NCBI GenBank assembly: GCA_947259995.1 | Contig: CAMYOK010000004.1 | Location: 1 to 59,018, forward strand | Direction: 5' to 3' | Length of the DNA stretch: 59,018 nucleotides | DNA from: an uncultured Pseudomonadales bacterium | Lineage (GTDB): Bacteria; Pseudomonadota; Gammaproteobacteria; Pseudomonadales; Pseudohongiellaceae | Shown: positions 19,205 through 27,126 of the stretch, in pieces | Layout: each line of letters opens with the position of its first letter | How positions within the stretch are numbered: position 1 is the stretch's first letter | Notes under the pieces: generated by a model | What the model was told of the DNA's origin: nothing | Seen by the model: only the letters and a program-made list of their open reading frames with translations | Database searches by the model: none | Translations under genes and position numbers: made by a program

Positions 19205-20002
19205 ATGATTAAACTCTACAAAAAAGCCCTTTTACTAGGCCTGCTCTGCGGTTTGCCTATCTTTGCTATGGCGCAAAGCAAAACCTATCTCTATGATCAC
19301 GTCCACATGGCCGTCCCTGAGCCTTTAGTCGCCGCACAATGGTATAAAGACAATATCGGTGGTGAGTTCATAGATGGACGCACTGATCGACTGCTGTTTG
19401 GCACAACACGCATTATGTTTCTTCCTAGCACCCCTGAGACGCGTCCGAGTGAGGGCGGCGTCGTGGACCACCTGGGCTTTTCGGTCACTGACTTAGAGTC
19501 TGTCGTTGCTAACGTTCGTGCTGCCGGTGCCACAGTGCAAGGCGATATTCGCGACATCCCTGGCTTATTCAAGCTCGCCTTCATCATCGACCCTTTCGGT
19601 TCACGCATCGAGTTACTGCAAGACGAACAACACCTTGGCTTCCACCATGTGCACCTGCGCTCCACTGACCCACAGGCCACGTTTAAATGGTATGAAGATA
19701 CTTTCGGTGGCATTCGCACCAATCTGCGCGGTCGACTCGATGGCATCCTTTATCCAGGCAATGTTTGGTTATTGATCACGCAGGGTGAAAACTTCCCAAG
19801 CCGCGGCGCCTCTATCGATCACATCGGCTGGAGAGCACTCGACTCCGAAGAGACAATTGCTGATTTACAAGACAAAGGGGTCGAATTCACCTCCGAGCCT
19901 GTCGACATGACACTGCCCAACGGCATGATTAATTACTTTTATGTGCAAGGCCCTGAAGGTGCCCGCGTAGAGCTCGTGCGCCGCGCCGCCGATATGCGCT
20001 AA
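19205..20002 (+). CDS. Secreted two-domain VOC (glyoxalase/dioxygenase fold) protein
   Basis: The product is 265 aa with a clear signal peptide (hydrophobic residues 8-22, cleavage near AMAQS). Two vicinal-oxygen-chelate modules follow: the first starts YDHVHMAVPEPLVAAQWYKDNIGGEF with VDHLGFSVTDLES, the second HHVHLRSTDPQATFKWYEDTFGG with DHIGWRALDSEE. Histidines and glutamates in the expected metal positions are kept (DPFGSRIELL, GPEGARVELV). The reaction is unknown. Secretion is unusual for glyoxalases and points to a periplasmic substrate. Confidence 0.82.
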   Translation: MIKLYKKALLLGLLCGLPIFAMAQSKTYLYDHVHMAVPEPLVAAQWYKDNIGGEFIDGRTDRLLFGTTRIMFLPSTPETRPSEGGVVDHLGFSVTDLESVVANVRAAGATVQGDIRDIPGLFKLAFIIDPFGSRIELLQDEQHLGFHHVHLRSTDPQATFKWYEDTFGGIRTNLRGRLDGILYPGNVWLLITQGENFPSRGASIDHIGWRALDSEETIADLQDKGVEFTSEPVDMTLPNGMINYFYVQGPEGARVELVRRAADMR

Positions 20003-20144
20003 CACATAGGCACCTCACTGTTTTAACAGATAAAAATCACCAAGGCTGAAGAGCGGTATAACACCCTCTTTGGCCTTGCTGCTTTCTAAAACTAATAAAC
20101 ACTTGTCCAAATCGTGTTCTAGCCCGTGCGTTTTTTAGTGGCCC

Positions 20145-20153
20145 TGCTATAAT
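20145..20153 (+). promoter_or_regulatory. Extended -10 promoter for the pyrophosphatase gene
   Basis: TGCTATAAT is a perfect extended -10 in the 217-bp gap before the gene at 20220. The implied leader is about 60 nt. The -35 region is weak. Confidence 0.55.
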
Positions 20154-20219
20154 GCGCGCCTTTCATCCACTCGCCCGATTACAATAAAAGCACTGGGTTA
20201 CGACACAACAGGTACCTGA

Positions 20220-20837
20220 ATGAAGAAGTTTCCACCCCCCTTTTACCGTTGGCGCCCGCACCCGTGGCATGGCTTAGAAGTTGGACCTGACGCTCCTCGT
20301 CTGGTGCATGCGTTCATCGAGATCTGCCCTTTCGATCTCGTCAAATACGAAGTCGACAAGACTACTGGATACTTGCGCGTGGATCGCCCACAACGCTCTT
20401 CCTCACAACACCCTACCCTATACGGCTTCATTCCTAGAACGTACTGCGGTAATCGAGTGCGTGATCTAATGGAAGGCTCTATTCGTGGTGATGGTGATCC
20501 TCTCGATATCTGCGTTGTGAGTGAACGTCCTATCTCAAAAACAGAGATCATTCTCAATGCGAAAGTCATTGGTGGATTGCCGATGCTAGATGGCGGCGAA
20601 GCAGACGATAAGATTATCGCCGTGCTAGAGAATGATCCGCTATTTGCTGAAGTTGAAGATATCAGTGAGCTTCCACCTGCATTGATCGAGCGTATGCGTC
20701 ATTACTTCATGACATACAAGCTCATCCCAGGCGAGGAAAACAAGGTCTCTATCGGCGCAGCCTACGGCTTTGAACACGCGAAAGTTGTGATTCAAGCGGC
20801 TATGGACGACTACGACGACGAATACGGCAACGTGTAA
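20220..20837 (+). CDS. ppa: Inorganic pyrophosphatase (family I)
   Basis: The product is 205 aa. It hydrolyses pyrophosphate to phosphate and so drives biosynthetic reactions. The family I acidic cluster is visible as [10 protein letters not shown] near residue 97, with [15 protein letters not shown] and [11 protein letters not shown] upstream and the lysine region [11 protein letters not shown] downstream. The [10 protein letters not shown]-terminus and extra C-terminal residues place it with the longer bacterial form rather than the 175-residue E. coli form. A strong terminator follows directly. Confidence 0.93.
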   Translation: MKKFPPPFYRWRPHPWHGLEVGPDAPRLVHAFIEICPFDLVKYEVDKTTGYLRVDRPQRSSSQHPTLYGFIPRTYCGNRVRDLMEGSIRGDGDPLDICVVSERPISKTEIILNAKVIGGLPMLDGGEADDKIIAVLENDPLFAEVEDISELPPALIERMRHYFMTYKLIPGEENKVSIGAAYGFEHAKVVIQAAMDDYDDEYGNV

Positions 20838-20848
20838 AACACCGCGCC

Positions 20849-20892
20849 AAAAAAAAAGGGACCTAGGTGCTAACACTTAGGTCCCTTTTTTT
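20849..20892. terminator. Bidirectional rho-independent terminator between ppa and the XdhC-like gene
   Basis: GGGACCTA and TAGGTCCC form the stem, extended by GTG/CAC, with an A-run on the left and a T-run on the right. It serves the two convergent genes on either side. Confidence 0.92.
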
Positions 20893-20904
20893 ATGAATTA
20901 GATT

Positions 20905-21930
20905 TTACCCGCAAACAGGTGCAGCACTGCCGATAGCACATTCACCCGTACTGCCACGAACATCACCTGCATGCCGCACCATCGTCACCTCGGCCATGAC
21001 TGAGATGGCAATCTCGGCGGGCGTCTTACTGCCAATCTGCACACCGATAGGGGCATGCAGCCGGTCGATCTCCTCTGCACTCAAGCCCAACTCGGGCAAG
21101 CGCTCACGCCGACTAGCAGAGGTCCGCTCTGAGCCCATTGCACCCACATAGAACGCTGGGGTCTTCAGGGCTTCCATCAAGGCCATGTCGTCAACACGAG
21201 GATCATGAGCTAGCGCGATAATGCCGCTATAAGGGTCACTAAAACCGTCGCGCACTACATCGTCGGGTAAATCAGACGTGACTTGTACGCCATCCACATG
21301 CCAATTGGCTAGGTAATCAGGGCGTGGATCACATAAAGTCACATCATACTCTAGGGCTAGAGCCATTTCGGCGACATAGTGGGCCACATCCCCAGCACCA
21401 AGGAGTAATAATTTGTATTTTGGGCTTAGAGCGTGCAACAAGCTGTGCTCATTAAGCACGACAGCTTCGTCAGCGACGCTATGACGAATGCTGATCGCAC
21501 CCGTATTAAGATCGAGCTCGCGACTGATTCTTTGATGACTCTCTAGTGCCTGTGCCAGTTGTGCGAACACTTCTTTATTGGCAGCTGTAGGTGCAAGATA
21601 CTCCAACAAGACATGCAACTGCCCACCACAGGGCAAACGCAAACGCGCAGCTTGTTCCGCCGTAATACCGTACTTCACTATGAAAGGCTTTTGCTCTGCA
21701 TCAAACTGTTTTTTCAAGGAGCCATCGCGCAGTTGTTCAAGAAAATCCTCTTCGATGCAGCCACCAGAAATCGACCCTGCAATCTCACCATCAAGCGTGC
21801 AAGCCATCATCGAACCGATCGGACGCGGCGAGGACCCCCAAGTCTTTAAAATAGTACACAACCAAACGGGTTGCTCCCTATTCAAACTATCGGAAACCTT
21901 GATGATGATATGTTGCTGTCCGCTCTGCAT
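20905..21930 (-). CDS. XdhC/CoxI-family protein (molybdenum-cofactor insertion type)
   Basis: The product is 341 aa. The N-terminal XdhC/CoxI domain (residues 15-85) carries WGSSPRPIGSMMACTLDGEIAGSISGGCIEEDFL, and the C-terminal Rossmann domain (about 185-325) carries LLLGAGDVAHYVAEMA and VGAMGSERTSASRRERL. The family binds molybdenum cofactor and helps sulfurate or insert it into xanthine-dehydrogenase-type enzymes in the cytoplasm. No such enzyme gene is in the window, so its partner must be elsewhere. It is followed on the far side by the repeat cluster. Confidence 0.87.
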   Translation of the reverse strand: MQSGQQHIIIKVSDSLNREQPVWLCTILKTWGSSPRPIGSMMACTLDGEIAGSISGGCIEEDFLEQLRDGSLKKQFDAEQKPFIVKYGITAEQAARLRLPCGGQLHVLLEYLAPTAANKEVFAQLAQALESHQRISRELDLNTGAISIRHSVADEAVVLNEHSLLHALSPKYKLLLLGAGDVAHYVAEMALALEYDVTLCDPRPDYLANWHVDGVQVTSDLPDDVVRDGFSDPYSGIIALAHDPRVDDMALMEALKTPAFYVGAMGSERTSASRRERLPELGLSAEEIDRLHAPIGVQIGSKTPAEIAISVMAEVTMVRHAGDVRGSTGECAIGSAAPVCG

Positions 21931-22020
21931 TTGCCTGCCTCTATAAAGCTTTTTTTGCGAGTGAGGAGCTTACAGCATCTGCGCTTCGCTGCACAATATT
22001 GCTTGGCCCTACGGAGCTCT

Positions 22021-22138
22021 AGGTGCTCAGCTTCGGATTCCTGCTCTGTGACTCGCCGTGAACCCATCCATGGGGGCTCGACGCGGCATCCATGCCGCGC
22101 CTTAATGTCACCGATCAGGAACCCAAAGCCAAGCACTC
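22021..22138 (-). repeat. Dispersed cloverleaf repeat, full unit E
   Basis: The outer arms 22021-22052 and 22107-22138 are largely complementary. The inside holds CGCCGTGAACCCATCCATGG and a perfect GCGGCAT/ATGCCGC hairpin. It is the reverse complement, with point changes, of the unit at 26921-27038 on the other side of the repair and MATE module. Confidence 0.82.
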
Positions 22139-22174
22139 ACGCGCAACGCAAACCTGTCGGCCACTCCAATGTCA

Positions 22175-22288
22175 GAGCCAAGCGCTGGATTTAGGGTGGC
22201 AGGACCATTAGCCGCAGGGATGCGGCGCCTGAGCCTACAAGGACGTATCCACGGCGTGTCCTGAAACCCTAAATCCAGCGCTTGGCTC
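22175..22288 (-). repeat. Dispersed cloverleaf repeat, full unit B1
   Basis: The outer arms 22175-22197 and 22266-22288 are perfect 23-bp complements (core AGCGCTGGATTTAGGGT). Inside are a GCCGCA/TGCGGC hairpin and the core GGACGTATCCACGGCGTGTC, which is the complement of the GTGAATACGTCC core seen elsewhere. Confidence 0.88.
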
Positions 22289-22309
22289 GAGATAAAAAAC
22301 TCAACGGCA

Positions 22310-22370
22310 GGTGCCCAGCTTCGGATTCCTGCTCTGTGACTCGCCGTGAACCCATCCGTGGGGGCTCGAC
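22310..22370 (-). repeat. Partial unit E copy (left half)
   Basis: This repeats the left arm and central palindrome of 22021-22080 almost exactly, then breaks off after GGGGGCTCGAC. The second half is missing, and unit B2 follows. Confidence 0.7.
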
Positions 22371-22403
22371 ACAAACCTTCCAGCCACTCCAATGTCAGAG
22401 ACA

Positions 22404-22505
22404 AGCGCTGGATTTAGGGTGGCAGGACCATTAGCCGCAGGGATGCGGCGCCTGAGCCTACATGGACGTATTCACGGCGTGTCCTGAAACCCTAAATCCA
22501 GCGCT
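22404..22505 (-). repeat. Dispersed cloverleaf repeat, full unit B2
   Basis: The outer arms 22404-22420 and 22489-22505 are perfect 17-bp complements, and the interior is nearly identical to B1. Further degenerate arm fragments (TAGCGCTCGGCTCGGGAT) follow to about 22542. No gene is seen between 21931 and 22659; apart from these repeats only the short promoter region of the next gene is present. Confidence 0.85.
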
Positions 22506-22659
22506 CGACTCGGGATCAGTAGACCTAGCGCTCGGCTCGGGATAAATAGACCCGGAACAAGACTGTGAGTTTTTAATCATGTCCGAAAATGGCCAGAACG
22601 AACCCTATAGCTGTGTTAACTTCCCATAACGATGCTTTCACCTAATCAGGAAACAAACC

Positions 22660-24126
22660 GTGCTACTAAACCCCGACGACTATGAGCAAGCAAGACAATC
22701 TCGGGACCCCCATTTCGACGGCCGCGTGTTTGTGGGAGTGCTGACTACTGGAATTTACTGCCGGCCCATCTGCCCAGTCAGAATCCCCAAGAAAGAGAAT
22801 GTCCGACTCTATAGCACCGCCGCAGCAGCTGCAGAAGCCGGGTTTCGGCCCTGCCTACGTTGTCGTCCCGAATCCTCACCCGGTACTCCCGCATGGATGG
22901 GTAGCTCCCATACCGTATCGCGCGCCTTACAGCTCATTGCCCGTGGCGCTATGCACAATGGCTCTGTCACCCAACTGGCACAGCAATTGGGGATTGGCGC
23001 ACGGCAACTCAGTCGTTTATTTCAGCAACATCTAGGCGTCACGCCTATTGCCGTGGCTAACACCCAGCGCCTACATTTCGCCAAGAAGCTTATCGACGAG
23101 ACGCCTATGCCAATGGCGCAAATATGTTTTGCGGCGGGTTTCTCGAGCGTGCGCCGCTTCAACGCCGTGTTTCAACAAACCTACAAACGCCCCCCTCTTG
23201 CTCTGCGCAAGCAAGGTACTGCCCCGACCACAGATTTGTCGGGGGGCATTCAAATTCGTTTGAGTTACCGCCCGCCCTTTGACTGGCAAGCGATGCTCGC
23301 CTACCTAAACACGCGCTGCATTCCTGGCGTTGAGAAAGTTTCAGACAACTGCTATTACCGAAGCTTTACATTGGACGATGATAGCGGAGAAATTAAGGTC
23401 GAATTTTTAGAGGGCACTAATGCTGCGCTGCTAACAATTTTTTGCACTCAAACCCGCGACCTTTATAAGATTGCCGAACGTGTGCGCGTCATGTTCGACC
23501 TCAAAGCCGTGAGTACCGACATCGAAGCGTTTCTAAGGACTGACCCGCTTCTGCAACCGCTGGTCGATAAACATCCAGGCATTCGTGTCCCTGTGGCGTG
23601 GGATGGTTTTGAAGTGGGCGTACGCGCAATTGTTGGTCAACAAGTCTCAGTGAAAGGTGCCACTACACTAGTCTCGCGTTTAGCCCAGCGCTGCGGCAGT
23701 GCCTACACCAATAGACACTGTGCTGACTTGCAATATATTTTCCCTACGCCCAAGCAAATTCTAGCGAGCTCGTTAGATGGCTTGGGAATTACCAGCCGCC
23801 GAATCGCGTCGATCAAAGCCATGGCCCAGTGCGTCGCTACAGGGCAATTGCTGTTCGATGGCACAATGAGTAGCAATGAGTTTGTAAAACGTAGCACAAA
23901 AATTCCCGGCATCGGCCCTTGGACTGCACAATATATTGCTCTTCGCGCATTGAACGACCCGGACGCCTTTCCACACGCCGATCTGATTTTATTGCGCGCG
24001 GCTGCAGTTGAGGAAGAAACACTTACCCCTAAAAAACTATTGGAATTATCGCAACGTTGGCGGCCATGGCGCTCATATGTCGTAATGCTATTGTGGCGTG
24101 ACTATGCGCTACGCGAAAAGAAATAA
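22660..24126 (+). CDS. Ada N-domain, AraC HTH and AlkA fusion: 3-methyladenine DNA glycosylase II
   Basis: The product is 488 aa from a GTG start preceded by AGGAAA. Residues 1-80 form an Ada-type zinc domain with four cysteines (YCRPICPVR and RPCLRCRPE). Residues about 85-185 form an AraC-type DNA-binding domain (QLGIGARQLSRLFQQHLG, CFAAGFSSVRRFNAVFQQTY). Residues about 195-485 form the AlkA glycosylase, with the HhH-GPD segment GIGPWTAQYIALRAL and the catalytic aspartate in FPHADLILL. The family removes alkylated bases, and the Ada part senses methyl-phosphotriesters and activates transcription. It is followed directly by ogt, so together they reconstitute a complete adaptive response to alkylation. 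Confidence 0.92.
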   Translation: MLLNPDDYEQARQSRDPHFDGRVFVGVLTTGIYCRPICPVRIPKKENVRLYSTAAAAAEAGFRPCLRCRPESSPGTPAWMGSSHTVSRALQLIARGAMHNGSVTQLAQQLGIGARQLSRLFQQHLGVTPIAVANTQRLHFAKKLIDETPMPMAQICFAAGFSSVRRFNAVFQQTYKRPPLALRKQGTAPTTDLSGGIQIRLSYRPPFDWQAMLAYLNTRCIPGVEKVSDNCYYRSFTLDDDSGEIKVEFLEGTNAALLTIFCTQTRDLYKIAERVRVMFDLKAVSTDIEAFLRTDPLLQPLVDKHPGIRVPVAWDGFEVGVRAIVGQQVSVKGATTLVSRLAQRCGSAYTNRHCADLQYIFPTPKQILASSLDGLGITSRRIASIKAMAQCVATGQLLFDGTMSSNEFVKRSTKIPGIGPWTAQYIALRALNDPDAFPHADLILLRAAAVEEETLTPKKLLELSQRWRPWRSYVVMLLWRDYALREKK

Positions 24127-24137
24127 TGGAGAGAATA

Positions 24138-24635
24138 ATGACAACGTACTACTGCTATTGCCCCTCACCGCTTGGCGATTTATTGCTGGCAGGAGACGGC
24201 ATCAACTTGCAAATCATTGGCTTTCCAGAAGGCAAAGCCCGCACCCGACATGGGGACAACTGGTTAGAAGATGAGAGAAAGTTCGTCGAAGTGAAAAAGC
24301 AGCTCGCTGCTTATTTCGCAGGCGAGCGGAAAACATTCGATCTTGCACTTGCCCCACAAGGCACCGAGTTCCAACAAACTGTATGGCAAGCCTTGCGCAA
24401 GATTCCTTATGGAAAAACCTGTAGCTACGGCGAAATCGCACAACAAATTGGCAAACCTAAAGCCTCGCGGGCTGTCGGTGCTGCCAATGGGCAAAATCCG
24501 CTTCCCATCATCATTCCCTGTCACCGTGTCATCGGCAGTACAGGAAAATTAACCGGTTTCGGAGGAGGGATCGCGGCTAAAGAAACGCTTTTAAACTTAG
24601 AGAATGACGCAAAGCATTTTCAGCTAGAAGCCTAA
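24138..24635 (+). CDS. ogt: Methylated-DNA-[protein]-cysteine S-methyltransferase
   Basis: The product is 165 aa. It repairs O6-methylguanine by irreversible transfer to its own cysteine, seen in IIPCHRVIGSTGKLTGFGGG. The upstream helix KIPYGKTCSYGEIAQQIGKPKASRAVG is typical. I chose the ATG at 24138 because GGAGAG lies just upstream. An ATG at 24126 overlaps the previous stop by one base (TAATG) and is also possible. It is coupled to the Ada-AlkA fusion and convergent, by a 4-bp overlap, with a small membrane-protein gene. Confidence 0.94.
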   Translation: MTTYYCYCPSPLGDLLLAGDGINLQIIGFPEGKARTRHGDNWLEDERKFVEVKKQLAAYFAGERKTFDLALAPQGTEFQQTVWQALRKIPYGKTCSYGEIAQQIGKPKASRAVGAANGQNPLPIIIPCHRVIGSTGKLTGFGGGIAAKETLLNLENDAKHFQLEA

Positions 24636-24844
24636 ATTTTGACGTACTTTGGAATCAACATTAAACCCACACCTATCGCAACTAAGGCGTAAGCATTATT
24701 GAAAAAATAGGAATAAAGCATGAGTGCCAACCCGCAGTACAGGGCGACCTTATTCGCTTGCCTTTTGCCGTACACAAAATAGCCAAGTCCAATCGAGCTG
24801 AAGAGCAATGCCCAAAGCATTGCAGAAGGATCTGTAAGATTCAT
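24632..24844 (-). CDS. Small three-helix membrane protein, conserved hypothetical
   Basis: The product is 70 aa, mostly hydrophobic, with segments at about 7-24, 31-48 and 50-66 separated by a basic loop (YGKRQANK). I recall similar short proteins of unknown function in other Proteobacteria, but cannot assign a role. Its stop overlaps the end of ogt by 4 bp on the opposite strand. Confidence 0.65.
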   Translation of the reverse strand: MNLTDPSAMLWALLFSSIGLGYFVYGKRQANKVALYCGLALMLYSYFFNNAYALVAIGVGLMLIPKYVKI

Positions 24845-24977
24845 AAAACCCTTTTAAAGGATGAAATAATTAAACAAGTTTAGCATTAATGCCAGGCCCA
24901 GAGTGATTGCAATCACACCTGAATGCATTCGCGCCAAAATAGTGCAAAATTAATAAGACAGATAAAAATACTTACCC

Positions 24978-24983
24978 TATAAT
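24978..24983 (+). promoter_or_regulatory. Consensus -10 box for the MATE leader
   Basis: TATAAT is a perfect -10 hexamer with only a weak -35 (TAAGAC) 17 bp upstream. Transcription from here would give a leader of about 235 nt before the MATE start codon. Confidence 0.5.
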
Positions 24984-24989
24984 CGCTGC

Positions 24990-25225
24990 ACTTGTTTGAC
25001 TAGTCTCAGTCAGGAGAAACGCCCAATGGATATAGCACGCCCTTAAGGACTTCGGGTTTTAATCGCGCCTCTCATTCTTAGAGCCGCTTCGCCTTGCCCC
25101 TCGTTGAATCACTTGTTGCCTTGTGCGAACAACTCAATTCCAGAAGTCCTCTTGCGCCGAATACTAAGCCTTTGTGTTTACCGCACAGCGCTTGGATTGC
25201 TTAGACATCTAATTCTGGATTTATC
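24990..25225 (+). promoter_or_regulatory. Long, possibly structured leader of the MATE gene
   Basis: The gap before the MATE gene holds a six-codon frame with its own RBS, and an 8-nt segment (AGGACTTC, 25046-25053) that pairs exactly with GAAGTCCT at 25143-25150, closing an approximately 105-nt domain with smaller internal hairpins. I do not recognise a known riboswitch class. It could act by attenuation, or be an unrelated small RNA. Confidence 0.35.
25026..25046 (+). CDS. Possible leader peptide MDIARP
   Basis: An ATG follows AGGAG at good spacing and a TAA stop comes after six codons. The stop overlaps the first strand of the long-range stem at 25046, so ribosomes here could influence folding of the leader. 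This is inference from position only. Confidence 0.25.
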   Translation: MDIARP

Positions 25226-26629
25226 ATGACCTTAAAAAAAATACGCGCAGGCATAGACCTGTTTCGCCAAGCCCTTTTGGGCAGCTCAAGCATTAATTAC
25301 ACAGAAGGCTCCATAGCGCGAGCGACTTTCCTTCTTGCCGTTCCGATGATACTTGAAATGTCGATGGAGTCGGTGTTCGCGATTGTCGACATTTTTTTCG
25401 TTGCCAGTTTGGGCGCCGAGGCTGTCGCAACCGTTGGGCTCACCGAGTCGGTTATCTCGTTGCTGTATGCCATCGCGATCGGTTTATCCATGGGAATCAC
25501 AGCCATGGTTGCGCGGCGCATTGGCGAGAACAGCCCTGAGGCTGCAGCATTTGTCGCAGGACAAGGCTTGTGGATTGGCGTCATCGTGTCACTAATTGTT
25601 GGGCTCACCGGGTTTTTCTATGCGGAAGAAATTTTGCGCATAATGGGTGCCGAAGACGATGTATTGGCGGTAGGTACGGACTACACGCAGATCATGCTTA
25701 GTGGCAGTTTCACGATTGTGTTTTTGTTTTTAAATAATGCCATATTTCGCGGCGCCGGTGATGCCAGTATCGCTATGCGCTCGTTAGTATTGGCCAACGG
25801 CATCAACATCGTCCTCGACCCTTGTTTAATTTTCGGAGTCGGCCCCTTCCCCGAGATGGGCGTGACAGGTGCGGCAGTAGCTACCAATATTGGTCGCGGT
25901 ATCGGCCTGCTGTATCAATTTTACTATTTGTGTTCGAGCAGTCGTCGGATTCAATTGGTACTGAAAGATTTTGTCATAAAATTGTCTGTCATCATGACAC
26001 TCGTGAAAATCTCGGTTGGCGGCATAGCCCAATTTTTGATTGCCACCGCGAGCTGGGTTTTCTTGATGCGCCTAGTATCAGTCTATGGCAGCGATGCAAT
26101 TGCGGGCTATACAATCTCCATCCGTATCATGATGTTTGTCATTCTCCCAGCCTGGGGATTGAGCAACGCGGTAGCAACATTGGTTGGCCAAAACCTAGGA
26201 GCGCAGAAGATCGATCGCGCGGTTAGTACTGTGTGGCAAGTAGCAAAATACAATGTGACTTATATGATGCTCGTTGCTTTAGTGATCATTGTATTTCCGG
26301 AGCCGATCATGGGGTTCTTCACCACAGAGGCGAGCGCCCTTGCCTATGGAGTCGACGGCTTGCGCATCATGAGTTATAGCTTTGGGTTCATGGCACTCGG
26401 AATGGTAGCAATTCAGGCGTTCAATGGCGCTGGCGATACGGTCACCCCTATGTGGATCAATGGTTTTTGTTATTGGTTGGTGCAAATTCCAGTGGCATAT
26501 TGGATGGCGACGATGTTGGCGATGGGGCCCTATGGGGTGTTCTGGTCGATCTTCATTGCGGAGATTCTGATGGGCGTAGTGGGTGTTATATTCTTTATGC
26601 GTGGGCGGTGGAAGTATCAGTCGGTTTAA
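25226..26629 (+). CDS. MATE-family efflux transporter
   Basis: The product is 467 aa with about 12 transmembrane helices in two homologous halves. Family features are GSIARATFLLAVPMILEMSMESVFAIVDIFFVASLG near the N-terminus, the paired NNAIFRGAGDASIAM and AIQAFNGAGDTVTPMWIN motifs, and VATLVGQNLGAQK. It should export cationic compounds in exchange for sodium ions or protons across the inner membrane. The substrate is unknown. The gene has a long leader and is followed by repeats. Confidence 0.92.
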   Translation: MTLKKIRAGIDLFRQALLGSSSINYTEGSIARATFLLAVPMILEMSMESVFAIVDIFFVASLGAEAVATVGLTESVISLLYAIAIGLSMGITAMVARRIGENSPEAAAFVAGQGLWIGVIVSLIVGLTGFFYAEEILRIMGAEDDVLAVGTDYTQIMLSGSFTIVFLFLNNAIFRGAGDASIAMRSLVLANGINIVLDPCLIFGVGPFPEMGVTGAAVATNIGRGIGLLYQFYYLCSSSRRIQLVLKDFVIKLSVIMTLVKISVGGIAQFLIATASWVFLMRLVSVYGSDAIAGYTISIRIMMFVILPAWGLSNAVATLVGQNLGAQKIDRAVSTVWQVAKYNVTYMMLVALVIIVFPEPIMGFFTTEASALAYGVDGLRIMSYSFGFMALGMVAIQAFNGAGDTVTPMWINGFCYWLVQIPVAYWMATMLAMGPYGVFWSIFIAEILMGVVGVIFFMRGRWKYQSV

Positions 26630-26644
26630 TGCTTCGTAGGTCGA

Positions 26645-26738
26645 GTCGCGCACTGGGTTTGCTTGTCCCTAGTCGAGTACTGGGTCTACTTGTCCCGAGT
26701 CGAGCACTGGGTCTACTTGTCTCGAGCCGAGCACTGGG
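26645..26738. repeat. 27-bp tandem repeat, about 3.5 copies
   Basis: Copies lie at 26645-26671, 26672-26698 and 26699-26725, with a partial copy at 26726-26738. Each contains the segment CACTGGGTCTACTTGTC or a close variant. The array runs into the left arm of the cloverleaf unit at 26728, whose arm begins with the same CGAGCACTGGG. Confidence 0.85.
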
Positions 26739-26833
26739 CTTAGGGCCTCAGGACACGCCGTGAATACGTCCATGTAGGCTCAGGCGCCGCATCCATGCGG
26801 CTTATGGTCCTGCTGCCCTAAGCCCAGCACTCG
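26728..26833 (+). repeat. Dispersed cloverleaf repeat, B-type unit in opposite orientation
   Basis: The arms 26728-26746 and 26815-26833 pair at 17 of 19 positions (core CTGGGCTTAGGGC). Inside are ACACGCCGTGAATACGTCC and a perfect GCCGCAT/ATGCGGC hairpin. It is inverted relative to B1 and B2 on the other side of the repair and MATE module. Confidence 0.86.
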
Positions 26834-26920
26834 TCTCTGACATTGTGCTAGCTGCAGGTTTGGATTTTGCCTAAGCACTCGACTTTAACAGTGTGCTGTC
26901 TGCAGGTTTGCGTTGAGTGT

Positions 26921-27038
26921 GAGCGTTCAGCTTTGAGTGCCTGATCGGTGACATTAAGGCGCGGCAGGGATGCCGCGTCGAGCCCCCATGGACGGGTTCA
27001 CGGCGAGTCACAGAGCAGGCATTCGAAGCTGTGCGCCT
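26921..27038 (+). repeat. Dispersed cloverleaf repeat, E-type unit in opposite orientation
   Basis: The arms 26921-26952 and 27007-27038 are largely complementary. The interior (GCGGCA/TGCCGC hairpin, CCCCCATGGACGGGTTCACG) is the reverse complement of unit E at 22021-22138. The gap 26630-27126 contains only the repeats and the terminator. Confidence 0.82.
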
Positions 27039-27069
27039 TGCTGCAAATTTGCGTTGAGCAACACCCACT

Positions 27070-27115
27070 GACAAAAAAAAGAGAGTGAAGCACAAGCCTC
27101 ACTCTCTTTTTTGTC
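27070..27115. terminator. Bidirectional rho-independent terminator
   Basis: An A-run, then the stem GAGAGTGA/TCACTCTC with extended A:T pairs, then a T-run. It ends the PQQ-dehydrogenase operon on the minus strand. Confidence 0.92.
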
Positions 27116-27126
27116 AACAATAATGC

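Noticed and set aside
22108..22404. Open frames of about 100 codons in the repeat cluster
   Set aside because: They are translations of palindromic repeat units, which stay open because of high GC and internal periodicity.
26645..26738. Possible CRISPR array
   Set aside because: Copies are head to tail with no unique spacers and no cas genes nearby; it is a simple tandem repeat.
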